From the NCBI GenBank assembly GCA_028686425.1, contig JAQUBZ010000023.1, positions 1 to 38,803 of the forward strand: DNA of 38,803 nt, written 5' to 3'. Positions 31,711 through 38,803 of the stretch are shown piece after piece. The stretch comes from Bacteroidales bacterium. GTDB lineage: Bacteria; Bacteroidota; Bacteroidia; Bacteroidales; UBA932. The position numbers and the translations under genes are program-made. The notes beneath the pieces were generated by a model. That model saw only the letters and a program-made list of their open reading frames with translations. It searched no databases and was not told the origin of the DNA. The first letter of the stretch is position 1; each line of letters begins with the position of its first letter.

Positions 31711-32739
31711 TTATTCGTCTATAGTAAACCTCACTCCATATCTACTAAAGAATCTAAACAATTCTTTTTCGATTTCTGAGGTGGGTTCACTGCAAGTTAA
31801 ATCATCTATGTTATAGTAATGGGCTGCGCTCTGGCAGTCCGGGTTTTCTGCTTTTAGCGAGATGAGAATGTCGCCTTTGGCTATGGTTTTTGCCGAAGCG
31901 GTGGGCGCAAAGTAGATTGTCACCCGCTTTTTCTTTCGTACCAAAGAGAGTCGGCACTCATCCATATCGTAATAATCTATTATCTCCATGTATATTAGGT
32001 ATTCACCAAACTCTTTAAGTATTTGAGATAAAATCTCCTGTTTCTCCTCCGTAGAATGCTTCGCCACAAACTGCTCCTTCTCCCTTTTCACCTTAGCCGG
32101 GCAACCGGCGGCCAGCACTCCTGCGGGGATGTCCTTATTCACATACGACCCGTAGGCAATAATGGCATCGTCACCAATGGAAACACCGGGTGCCACAAAA
32201 ACACTATAAGTCAATTCAACTCTCTTTCCAATTGTTACATCTCCATAAGATACCGGATACCCATCAAAAATGTTCTTATACGACCCATGTGTAAAAATAT
32301 CACATTTCGGTCCGACTGCACACCCTTCCATCAGATGCACATTTCTCGAAGGGTCGATATTGGTTGAAGGAAATATATGAACATAATCATCTATCCGGAT
32401 ATTCGATTCTTTTGAAAGATGCCCCGCCCTAATAATTGCAGTCTCAGAAATAGTAACATAGTCCCCAATCATAATATCATTTGCACTTATTAAAACACCG
32501 GACCGAATATTAGACCTTTTACCTACATATAAACTTTTACCGGAAATAGCCGTAAAAAAACCGATTTTAGAATAATCGTCTATAAACGCCCCCCCCCCGT
32601 AAATATCTAATATACAGCCAATTGAAAGTCTAACCCCACGACCAAAGCGGTATCCTTTCATCTGGTAATACATCTTTTTAAGTCCGCTCGGCAGTAGCCC
32701 CACCGTCAGCATTTTTCCTATAGGTAATCTTTTTCTCAT
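31711..32739 (-). CDS. Hexapeptide-repeat acyltransferase with G10 tract
   Basis: 342 aa. Residues about 35-220 form a left-handed beta-helix of hexapeptide repeats (IGKRVELTYSVFVAPGVSIG, DDAIIAYGSYVNKDIPAGVL, AAGCPAKVKRE), the hallmark of O- or N-acyltransferases acting on sugars with acetyl-CoA. The last 115 residues are an extra domain I do not recognise. Codons 48-50 are part of a run of ten G (32589-32598); the gene is in frame as given, but loss or gain of one G ends the protein within about ten codons. The start overlaps the FemAB-like gene's stop (ATGA). It may acetylate the surface sugar. Confidence 0.82.
   Translation of the reverse strand: MRKRLPIGKMLTVGLLPSGLKKMYYQMKGYRFGRGVRLSIGCILDIYGGGAFIDDYSKIGFFTAISGKSLYVGKRSNIRSGVLISANDIMIGDYVTISETAIIRAGHLSKESNIRIDDYVHIFPSTNIDPSRNVHLMEGCAVGPKCDIFTHGSYKNIFDGYPVSYGDVTIGKRVELTYSVFVAPGVSIGDDAIIAYGSYVNKDIPAGVLAAGCPAKVKREKEQFVAKHSTEEKQEILSQILKEFGEYLIYMEIIDYYDMDECRLSLVRKKKRVTIYFAPTASAKTIAKGDILISLKAENPDCQSAAHYYNIDDLTCSEPTSEIEKELFRFFSRYGVRFTIDE
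32589..32598 (-). repeat. G10 homopolymer inside the acyltransferase gene
   Basis: Ten C on the plus strand, coding Gly48-Gly50 of the acyltransferase on the minus strand. It is the longest homopolymer noticed in the window and lies in the 5' part of the gene, the place where slippage switches a gene off. Confidence 0.92.
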
Positions 32740-33734
32740 AATAGTTTTGTTATTTTTATGCCCATTTTTCCCAACGAATATAAAATTCTGTTATTAACAT
32801 GAAGATACCTTCCGTATTCCACTAACTTCCCCCCGAACTTCATCTTGAAATCCCTCACCCCGTATGCCTCATCCGGCTTCCCAGCCCCCATCATATCAAA
32901 TCTCTTGTATCCATTTTTCGCTGCATAGCTAATTCCCGAATAAGTAGCAAGAGTCGAAGGATAAATATTCTTATATACTCCATCTTCTCCGCAAGCAAAC
33001 CACTCATAAACAGTATTATCCTTCATACAAACACAAACTGTCCCTCCAATAATTTTCCCATTATATCGAATCAAAAGAAACTTGCTAAAACTTTCGTTAT
33101 ACAATTTCTCAAAAAACTCAAATGGGAACAATGGAGTTTTTACCTTAGTTTTGTAAAGATGGCTCAGGAGCTCATAATATTCCGTAACCTCCTCAATAGA
33201 AGGATTCTCTACCACTTCAGCCCCATCACGCAGCGAAGTTCTTATATCTCTCTTTCTGCTCTTCCCTAAATTACTCTCCACTACCTCAGTAGAAGAAGTA
33301 TCTATATGAAAGTTATAATGCGCCTCATACCTGAATCCACTCCGTAAAATAGCCCCCTTATACCTCGAATAATCATTAAAATTCCTAAACTCAATGTAAA
33401 TCGCTTTATCCTTTAATACCCTCGCACACTCCTTTAACAATTCTTCAACAGCCCCCTCAGAAATATCATCAGCCAATAACGGCCCCCCATTTACTATCGC
33501 TCGCCGAGAGAAAAACTGCTTTACCTTCCCACCATCTTTCTGAATATACCCCACAATCACCCCTTTAAGCACATCATCTTCTGAGACACCAAAAGCAAAA
33601 GCCTCCACAAAAGAAAGCCCATCATAAAAATCATAGCACTGCTTCGACTGGAAGAAATTAGCAGTGGCAGAATGATTAAGCAAATCATCCCACTGCTTCA
33701 AGTTTATCTCTGAGATATAATTATATAGTGTCAT
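32736..33734 (-). CDS. FemAB/GNAT-like acyltransferase
   Basis: 332 aa. Seen: an N-terminal GNAT-like half with NFFQSKQCYDFYDGL and RRAIVNGGPLL, and a C-terminal half with SRKRDIRTSLRDGAEVVENP, FLLIRYNGKIIGGTVCVCMK and FDMMGAGKPDEAYGVRDFKM, the pattern of FemAB-like aminoacyl or acyl transferases found in polysaccharide and exosortase loci. It may add an amino acid or acyl group to a sugar; this is inferred from family and context. It begins 6 bp after a WecB stub. Confidence 0.78.
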   Translation of the reverse strand: MTLYNYISEINLKQWDDLLNHSATANFFQSKQCYDFYDGLSFVEAFAFGVSEDDVLKGVIVGYIQKDGGKVKQFFSRRAIVNGGPLLADDISEGAVEELLKECARVLKDKAIYIEFRNFNDYSRYKGAILRSGFRYEAHYNFHIDTSSTEVVESNLGKSRKRDIRTSLRDGAEVVENPSIEEVTEYYELLSHLYKTKVKTPLFPFEFFEKLYNESFSKFLLIRYNGKIIGGTVCVCMKDNTVYEWFACGEDGVYKNIYPSTLATYSGISYAAKNGYKRFDMMGAGKPDEAYGVRDFKMKFGGKLVEYGRYLHVNNRILYSLGKMGIKITKLL

Positions 33735-33740
33735 ATTATC

Positions 33741-33806
33741 TTAAAATACAATCGAAGCTATCTTCATAAAATTCGGCCGGGCACCGGCAACAAGAATCAA
33801 TTTCAT
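33741..33806 (-). pseudogene. N-terminal stub of a WecB-type epimerase
   Basis: From ATG at 33806 the minus strand encodes MKLILVAGARPNFMKIAS and then IVF and stops at TAA 33741-33743. The first 56 bp match the 5' end of the intact epimerase gene at 30673 with about 6 differences, and then similarity stops abruptly. Its ATG overlaps the stop of the gene at 33803 (ATGA), as if an epimerase once followed that gene directly. Confidence 0.82.
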
Positions 33807-34978
33807 TTAAAATAACATTTGTTTAAATAATTCAACATTAACTGACTCAGCCCAACCATCATCCAAGCCTGTGACCACCTCATATAAGGTATCTTATTAG
33901 TATATCTCTTAAACTTTCTATAGTAAAAATACCCCTTTTTATCCTGCATATTATTAATAGTCCATTCAGCTATTGTTTTAGCGAAAGACAGATATGACTC
34001 ATCATACTGTGATAGGAGTGAGAAAGTGATAATCCCCTGCACCTGATTATGAATTTCTACCGGATACTGTTTAGGCACTCTCCATAAAGACACGCCGTTA
34101 TCGAAGAACTGCTCTTTTCGATAATATTCAAGACCCTTTATAATAGCCTTGTTAATCAAAGGATTATCAAGCTCGGCGTATTTGGCCGTTTTAGCTAATG
34201 CACATAGAACAAACCCTTGATGAAAATCTATCTGATGGCTCTCTTTCCCACTCTTTAGATTTATAGAGTAGTTCCACATGCCATCTTCTTTCTGATGAGC
34301 GAGGATAAACGACACTGCCTTTTCAATCTTTTCTTTCAAATAAGCTTCCTTCGTCATAGAATAAACGATAGCCAGCATCTCTGCCCCCAAGATAGAGGCA
34401 TTATAGCAGCAGTCCGCCTTCTCTTCCGTATAGCTAAAGCAAATCCCATCATCAGTCTTGGTGCATTTCAAATCATTCAGAATATACCCAGCAATGCTCT
34501 TTAAGACCTCTTCAGCCTGTTTATCCTTTGTAATCAAATAGTATTTGTAAATCCCCTGCCCCACAAAAGAAGAAACCACCACAGATGGTAGATACTTCGG
34601 ATGCACCTGCGCCGGATTTGCCCACACAAAATTATATCCCCAGCAATAATGCTCATGGTTAGCACTTCTCAACACCAACAATCTTTCAAACAAATACTTA
34701 GCCTTTTCAAGATATTTAAATTCACGCTTTGATTCGTAAAGGTTGCAGTACGCTTGAAGCAAAAGCCCAAGTCCTTTTGGATTCTCCTCCTTCTTAACAC
34801 CCATCAATGGACGAATATTCAAAGGATTCAATTTTCCTATCTGAATAGGAATAGCCTGTCCCCACTTTCCGAACCATCTAAAAGGAATCCAGGAATTCAG
34901 ATAGTCGTATGGGTCGTAGCCCTTGAAATCCTCCCTTTCTACAAAATTGATTAGATTATCTAACGCGTTTTCTATCAT
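33803..34978 (-). CDS. Predicted alpha/alpha-toroid protein of polysaccharide loci
   Basis: 391 aa, almost wholly helical with repeating helical hairpins, aromatic-rich (WGYNFVWANPAQVHPKYLPS, NASILGAEMLAIVYSM, FHQGFVLCALAKTAK, RYTNKIPYMRWSQAWMMVGL). This resembles six-hairpin (alpha/alpha)6 barrels of glycoside hydrolases and lyases. There is no signal peptide. I do not recognise a catalytic motif with confidence. It follows the bi-domain oxidoreductase by 1 bp, which suggests they work together. Whether it is a hydrolase, an epimerase or only structurally similar cannot be decided from sequence. Confidence 0.68.
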   Translation of the reverse strand: MIENALDNLINFVEREDFKGYDPYDYLNSWIPFRWFGKWGQAIPIQIGKLNPLNIRPLMGVKKEENPKGLGLLLQAYCNLYESKREFKYLEKAKYLFERLLVLRSANHEHYCWGYNFVWANPAQVHPKYLPSVVVSSFVGQGIYKYYLITKDKQAEEVLKSIAGYILNDLKCTKTDDGICFSYTEEKADCCYNASILGAEMLAIVYSMTKEAYLKEKIEKAVSFILAHQKEDGMWNYSINLKSGKESHQIDFHQGFVLCALAKTAKYAELDNPLINKAIIKGLEYYRKEQFFDNGVSLWRVPKQYPVEIHNQVQGIITFSLLSQYDESYLSFAKTIAEWTINNMQDKKGYFYYRKFKRYTNKIPYMRWSQAWMMVGLSQLMLNYLNKCYFK

Positions 34979-34979
34979 A

Positions 34980-37091
34980 TTACAGCTGGTTTACTACTTC
35001 AAATGTGACTTTCATGGCATCATAGCACTCTTGGAAAGAAATTGGAGAATCTTTCCCATCTTTAATTGATTTGCAAAACATTTCAAGTTCTTTAGAGTGT
35101 CCTTTGTCCTGTTTGTATTTATATACTTTAGTATTTCTTCCCGATATAGTTAATGACACAAAATCATTAATCTGTGCTACAGTACCATCGCAGAAAACCT
35201 CTATTTGCTCTTTAGGAACATTCTTGTTCCCATTAGAGAAATATGAAATACTAGCAATGCTTCCATTTTCAAAGGACAATGAAACACAAACAGTATCATT
35301 CAAATGATCGGCATTTTGCAACGCCTTGGCAGACACCGTTTTCACTTTGCTTCCTGCAATGTACATAGCCAAATCAATAAAATGGCATCCTTCTCCGATG
35401 ATACGTCCCCCTCCGATTTCTCTATCATGATTCCAATTATCCTTAAGCACAACGCCCGCATTTACCCTAATATTAATTGCTTTTGGTTGCTCCGGAGTAA
35501 ATGTTTTCATGATTTGTTGAACAGCAGGAGAAAACCTTCTATTGAACCCTACCATTAGTCGATTATTACCCATATTAATAGTGTACGCCTCTTTTACCGC
35601 CTCCAACTCTTCACAATTCATAGCCAGAGGTTTCTCTACGAATACATTCTTTCCTGCCCCGATAGCATCTATGACATATTGTGCATGAAGATTATGCCTT
35701 GTACAGACAAAGACAGTATTAACATTGTCATCTTTCAACAGTTCATCACTCTTATCTGTGCAATAATTAAAGTGATATTTCCCCGCAACGTATCGAGAAT
35801 TATTTCCATGAGCGGACATTACGCCCACGAAATGGACATCTTCCATTTTTACAAGACGTGGAAGCAAAGTGCCCTGAGCAAAATTGCCGGCACCGATAAA
35901 AGCCACATTGACATCTTGAGGTTTATATTCCACATGGCTTATTTCCACCTTTTTATCATCAATTTCTTTATCCTCGTCATACTTTATGACTATCCCTATG
36001 AATGGCTCAGATTTATCAACTATCATTTGATAAGCATCCGGGGCATTATCTAAGGTAAACTCGTGCGTAATTAAATGTTTCAAATTCACCTTGCCCGATG
36101 CAAGCAATTCAACAAATGCCTGCATATTTCTGTTCTCTGTCCACCTCACATAGCCATAAGGGTAATCAATCCCTTTTTCCTCAAAATTTGAGTCGTATCG
36201 TCCGGGGCCGTAAGAACACGACATCTTCAATTCAAGTTCCTTTTTGTAGTACTCGGCTCTGCTAAATCCTGTGGGAACAGCTCCAACAACTATTACTTTT
36301 CCTTTCTTTCTGGCAATCGTTCCGGCAAATTCCACAGGGTCTAAAGATGAAGTTCCCGCCGTAATAATTACAGCATCAACCCCATAGCCGTTTGTACTTT
36401 CGTTGATAATATTCTCAATGCCGGCTTGACTCCTACATACCGCAACGGATGCTCCATTCTCCTTGGCTAATGCCACTTGTGCAGGGTTTATATCTACACC
36501 TATGGTCTTTATTCCTGCCGCATTTAGCAATTGGATAGTAATCTGACCAACAAGTCCTAACCCTATTACAGCTACATACTCGCCAATTCTCACATCAGCC
36601 TGGCGTACTCCCTGCATAGCAATAGAAGCAATGGTAGCAAAGGAGGCCTCTTTCAGCGACACCTCTTTAGGAACTTTTACGCATAAATTCTTTTCAACAG
36701 AGACTATTTCCGCATGAAACGCTCCTTGTCCACCACAAGCCACATAATCCCCAATCTTTATATCATGGATATTCTTTCCTACCGCAATAACTTCTCCTGC
36801 ACAGCTGTACCCCAATGGAGAAGCAGCCTCAAGTTTATTCATGACAAACTTATAGGTATCCAACAGCCCTTGAGATTTCACCATATTGATTACCATCTTC
36901 AATTCTTTCTGACGGCTCTTTGCTTTGGCAATATACCCTTTTCTGGCATCAGATACAGTTTTTCCCTCAGTTCCCGCACTTACTACTGAAAATAAGTTCC
37001 TCACTAATATCTGATTATCATTCATAGTAGGAAACGGAACCTCTAATATTTCCATCTTCCCTGATTTAAGTTGTTGTGTTAATTGGTCCAT
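34980..37091 (-). CDS. Bi-domain oxidoreductase (MDR alcohol dehydrogenase fused to Gfo/Idh/MocA)
   Basis: 703 aa fusion. Residues about 1-355 are a medium-chain dehydrogenase domain: GYSCAGEVIAVGKNIHDIK, GDYVACGGQGAF, Rossmann VAVIGLGLVGQITIQLL and GKVIVVGAVPTG. Residues about 380-703 are a Gfo/Idh/MocA domain: VNVAFIGAGNFAQGTLLPRL, FVCTRHNLHAQYV, the catalytic-Lys motif FVEKPLAMN and GGGRIIGEGCHFIDLAMYIA. The MDR half appears to lack the usual structural-zinc cysteines. Such fusions occur in O-antigen and capsule loci; two coupled redox steps on a nucleotide sugar are likely but unproven. It overlaps the upstream GT gene by 13 bp. Confidence 0.88.
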   Translation of the reverse strand: MDQLTQQLKSGKMEILEVPFPTMNDNQILVRNLFSVVSAGTEGKTVSDARKGYIAKAKSRQKELKMVINMVKSQGLLDTYKFVMNKLEAASPLGYSCAGEVIAVGKNIHDIKIGDYVACGGQGAFHAEIVSVEKNLCVKVPKEVSLKEASFATIASIAMQGVRQADVRIGEYVAVIGLGLVGQITIQLLNAAGIKTIGVDINPAQVALAKENGASVAVCRSQAGIENIINESTNGYGVDAVIITAGTSSLDPVEFAGTIARKKGKVIVVGAVPTGFSRAEYYKKELELKMSCSYGPGRYDSNFEEKGIDYPYGYVRWTENRNMQAFVELLASGKVNLKHLITHEFTLDNAPDAYQMIVDKSEPFIGIVIKYDEDKEIDDKKVEISHVEYKPQDVNVAFIGAGNFAQGTLLPRLVKMEDVHFVGVMSAHGNNSRYVAGKYHFNYCTDKSDELLKDDNVNTVFVCTRHNLHAQYVIDAIGAGKNVFVEKPLAMNCEELEAVKEAYTINMGNNRLMVGFNRRFSPAVQQIMKTFTPEQPKAINIRVNAGVVLKDNWNHDREIGGGRIIGEGCHFIDLAMYIAGSKVKTVSAKALQNADHLNDTVCVSLSFENGSIASISYFSNGNKNVPKEQIEVFCDGTVAQINDFVSLTISGRNTKVYKYKQDKGHSKELEMFCKSIKDGKDSPISFQECYDAMKVTFEVVNQL

Positions 37092-38131
37092 TGACTGTAT
37101 AATTCTCTATAAAAATTTAAATAATAATCTATTTTATTTCCTGAAGTTTCAACATTCCCTTGTTTAAGAGCGTAGGATACTTTATCACAAAAGTCATCAT
37201 TATCTCTCACATGAAAGATTATTGTACCTTCAGGTCTATCCACTACATCAGAAGCCACTATTTGTTTATTAAGGAAAAGAGCTTCTCGAATAGACAATGC
37301 ATCTCCATCGGTATTTGTTGGTCTAACTATAAGATCTGACTCTTGGATTAACCTTACGAAAGAGATAGAATCCTCCCATATTAGGAAGACATCATATAAC
37401 TGATAATCTTTAATCTTTTGTTTATATATGTTCAACAACTCAACATTTTCTTTAGGATTTGAAAGAACAAATATAAAGGCACATTTTTCCCCTTTTAATA
37501 ATAGGGCCTTCATTAGCTCAATACACATATCTATTCCATACAAATCTTCTCCTTTTGAGATTACTAGTTTCCAAGCATTAGAAGAAATAATGGAATAGTT
37601 TTCTTTTTTCTTATTCAAAATCCATTCTAACAAGCCTTCTGGAAGAATCTTTTCTTTGTCGATGATAGGTGGGATAAAGGCTGGAAATACAAGATATCTC
37701 GACTTTCTTTTTTTCAAGTTAAACATATTGTACCCTTCCTTATTCACAAAAATCACTTTCTGGCAAAAAGGCAATACAATAGTATTCACTTTATTACCAA
37801 ACTTACCCTCAACTATTGGATTATGATGAATTGTAACAATGATATGCTTACGGAAAAATAGCTTACAAATAACAATATGGAAAGCACGAAGGAAGAAAGT
37901 ACTGCTATGAATATGGACAATATCTGCATGCAGTACTTTTTTTAAATACTTGAGAAGATTGAAACTTCTAAGATTATAATAATTAGGTAGTCTCGTCTTC
38001 GACTCATCTACATAATCAAAATTATATAAGTCTCTTAGATTTTCAACTAATCTTGATAAATGGATTCCCACTCCACCAATATGTCCAGGAGAAGACCCTA
38101 TAATTAATATTGTTTTCTTTTTATTTTGCAT
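37079..38131 (-). CDS. Glycosyltransferase, GT4-like (GT-B fold)
   Basis: 350 aa. Seen: N-terminal Gly-rich loop IIGSSPGHIGGVGIHLSRLV, DIVHIHSSTFFLRAF, VTIHHNPIVEGKFG, and the C-terminal nucleotide-sugar region SDLIVRPTNTDGDALSIREA followed by LFLNKQIVASDV. No signal peptide, so it builds the repeat unit on the cytoplasmic side. Donor and acceptor sugars are unknown. The sequence is clearly more AT-rich than the genes to its left, suggesting recent acquisition. It overlaps both neighbours by 11-13 bp. Confidence 0.85.
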   Translation of the reverse strand: MQNKKKTILIIGSSPGHIGGVGIHLSRLVENLRDLYNFDYVDESKTRLPNYYNLRSFNLLKYLKKVLHADIVHIHSSTFFLRAFHIVICKLFFRKHIIVTIHHNPIVEGKFGNKVNTIVLPFCQKVIFVNKEGYNMFNLKKRKSRYLVFPAFIPPIIDKEKILPEGLLEWILNKKKENYSIISSNAWKLVISKGEDLYGIDMCIELMKALLLKGEKCAFIFVLSNPKENVELLNIYKQKIKDYQLYDVFLIWEDSISFVRLIQESDLIVRPTNTDGDALSIREALFLNKQIVASDVVDRPEGTIIFHVRDNDDFCDKVSYALKQGNVETSGNKIDYYLNFYRELYSQWTN

Positions 38132-38732
38132 TTTGTGTTTTCACTAATTGCTCGATATAATCCCTTGAAAAGCCCTCCTTTCCATATAGTATCAACTCAT
38201 TTTCCATTAACGTATCCACGTCTCCATTCCATCTGAATTTTAGGACTTTTGCCGGTACTCCTCCCACAATAGCATAAGGCGGCACATCTTTCGTCACTAG
38301 AGAACAAGCCGCCACCACAGCGCCTCGCCCTATCATCACTCCTTTCAATATCGTCACATTACAACCTACCCATACATCATCATTTATTTTAACGGGTAAA
38401 TCATCTTCTGGATTTTTGTTCTTAACATCATAAATAAACTTTCCTATCTCCTTAATATTATGGTCCCCAGCCATGATGGTCACATGCGGTCCAAAAATCA
38501 CTTTATTACCTATTGATATATTTTTTATTGCTGAAAACATGGCATATGGTCCGATGTACACATCACTTCCAATGTTAATTTTTTCATAAGAGAAGTCAGA
38601 ATTAATTGGAGAGAAATGAACATTTACTCCACAACTTCCAAAAAGGTGCCTATAGAAAAACGATAGCAATCTATTACCCCCCCCCTGAATACATAAAATG
38701 ATATATTTCAGCAATTTAGCAATTATTTTCAT
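38121..38732 (-). CDS. Hexapeptide-repeat acetyltransferase with G9 tract
   Basis: 203 aa acyltransferase of the maltose O-acetyltransferase/WbbJ type. Seen: hexapeptide beta-helix with IGSDVYIGPYAMFSA, IGNKVIFGPHVTIMAGDHN (the GDHN His is the expected catalytic residue), VKINDDVWVGCNVTILKGV, IGRGAVVAACSLVTKDVPPY and AIVGGVPAKVLK. A run of nine G covers codons 16-19 (CIQGGGN); as given the gene is in frame, while loss of one G leads to a stop about 17 codons later. Like its neighbours it is AT-rich. The likely role is acetylation of a sugar of the surface polysaccharide. Confidence 0.86.
   Translation of the reverse strand: MKIIAKLLKYIILCIQGGGNRLLSFFYRHLFGSCGVNVHFSPINSDFSYEKINIGSDVYIGPYAMFSAIKNISIGNKVIFGPHVTIMAGDHNIKEIGKFIYDVKNKNPEDDLPVKINDDVWVGCNVTILKGVMIGRGAVVAACSLVTKDVPPYAIVGGVPAKVLKFRWNGDVDTLMENELILYGKEGFSRDYIEQLVKTQNAK
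38677..38685 (-). repeat. G9 homopolymer inside the acetyltransferase gene
   Basis: Nine C on the plus strand, coding part of Gln16 to Gly19 of the acetyltransferase. Second-longest G-run in the window, again near the 5' end of an acyltransferase gene. Confidence 0.92.
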
Positions 38733-38743
38733 CTTGTTTTCAA

Positions 38744-38803
38744 TTATAATTGTAATATTCTTTCTATTTTATTATCCGCCAGCCTATACCGTAAATATTC
38801 CTC
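38744..38803 (-). CDS. C-terminal end of the next gene upstream (cut by window edge)
   Basis: The minus strand is open from the edge to TAA at 38744-38746 and encodes 19 residues ending YRLADNKIERILQL. The tail is compatible with the end of a glycosyltransferase, given the 11-bp gap to the acetyltransferase start and the operon layout, but it is too short to identify. Confidence 0.42.
   Translation of the reverse strand, partial: EEYLRYRLADNKIERILQL

Noticed and set aside
26431-33806. The WecB C-terminal stub (26431) and N-terminal stub (33741) as two halves of one gene split by an insertion
   Set aside because: The N-terminal stub is close to the intact gene at 29504, while the C-terminal stub belongs to another subgroup (KEAFFF versus EETTYL). 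They come from different genes.

Overview
The window looks like a Bacteroidales (Bacteroidota) chromosome segment. Evidence: promoters match the Bacteroidota -7 box TAnnTTTG, Shine-Dalgarno signals are weak, and the families are typical of the group (long-form QueA, Wzi-type capsule assembly protein, DUF3791/DUF3990 cassettes, AAA/DUF4143 ATPases, Tyr-tailed Wzc-like kinase). The genus cannot be fixed by eye. No tRNA, rRNA or CRISPR array was seen.

Layout. (1) 1-677: the 3' end of an IS3-family element, inserted exactly after codon 20 of a lipoprotein gene. (2) 678-3372: divergent queA and an HTH regulator, separated by about 540 bp holding two clusters of a TTACA-N2-TGTAA palindrome. (3) 3548-9709: a periplasmic-sensing hybrid histidine kinase, then pyrD-cinA (ATGA-coupled) and a lipoprotein serine hydrolase. 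cinA and the HTH gene each carry an in-frame minisatellite. (4) 9786-38803: a long exopolysaccharide/capsule locus, all on the minus strand and transcribed right to left.

In the polysaccharide locus, the right part (38803 to 29504) encodes sugar-building and sugar-modifying enzymes: two hexapeptide acyltransferases, a GT4 glycosyltransferase, a bi-domain oxidoreductase, an alpha/alpha-toroid protein, a FemAB-like transferase, a DUF354 protein and a WecB-type epimerase. The middle (29448 to 25022) is accessory and worn: two AAA/DUF4143 ATPases, a polysaccharide deacetylase, a DUF3791 gene with a truncated DUF3990, and several gene stubs. The left part holds a large FAD/Fe-S oxidoreductase, a WlbA-like dehydrogenase, a nucleotidyltransferase-like protein, and then the export machine: Wzi, a large SLBB export protein (frameshifted), a Wzz-type co-polymerase, a Wza-type lipoprotein, a Wzc-type tyrosine kinase and the matching CpsB/YwqE phosphatase. 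No Wzx flippase or Wzy polymerase is in the window; they may lie to the right.

Most interesting: three G-homopolymers inside polysaccharide genes (G10 and G9 in acyltransferases that are in frame, G7 at the frameshift of the SLBB exporter) suggest slippage-based variation of the surface polysaccharide. A DUF3791/DUF3990/72-aa cassette sits between 29-bp direct repeats, and both DUF3990 copies in the window are broken while the DUF3791 partners are intact. The HTH operator array, with operators built over promoter-like sequences, is the clearest regulatory structure.
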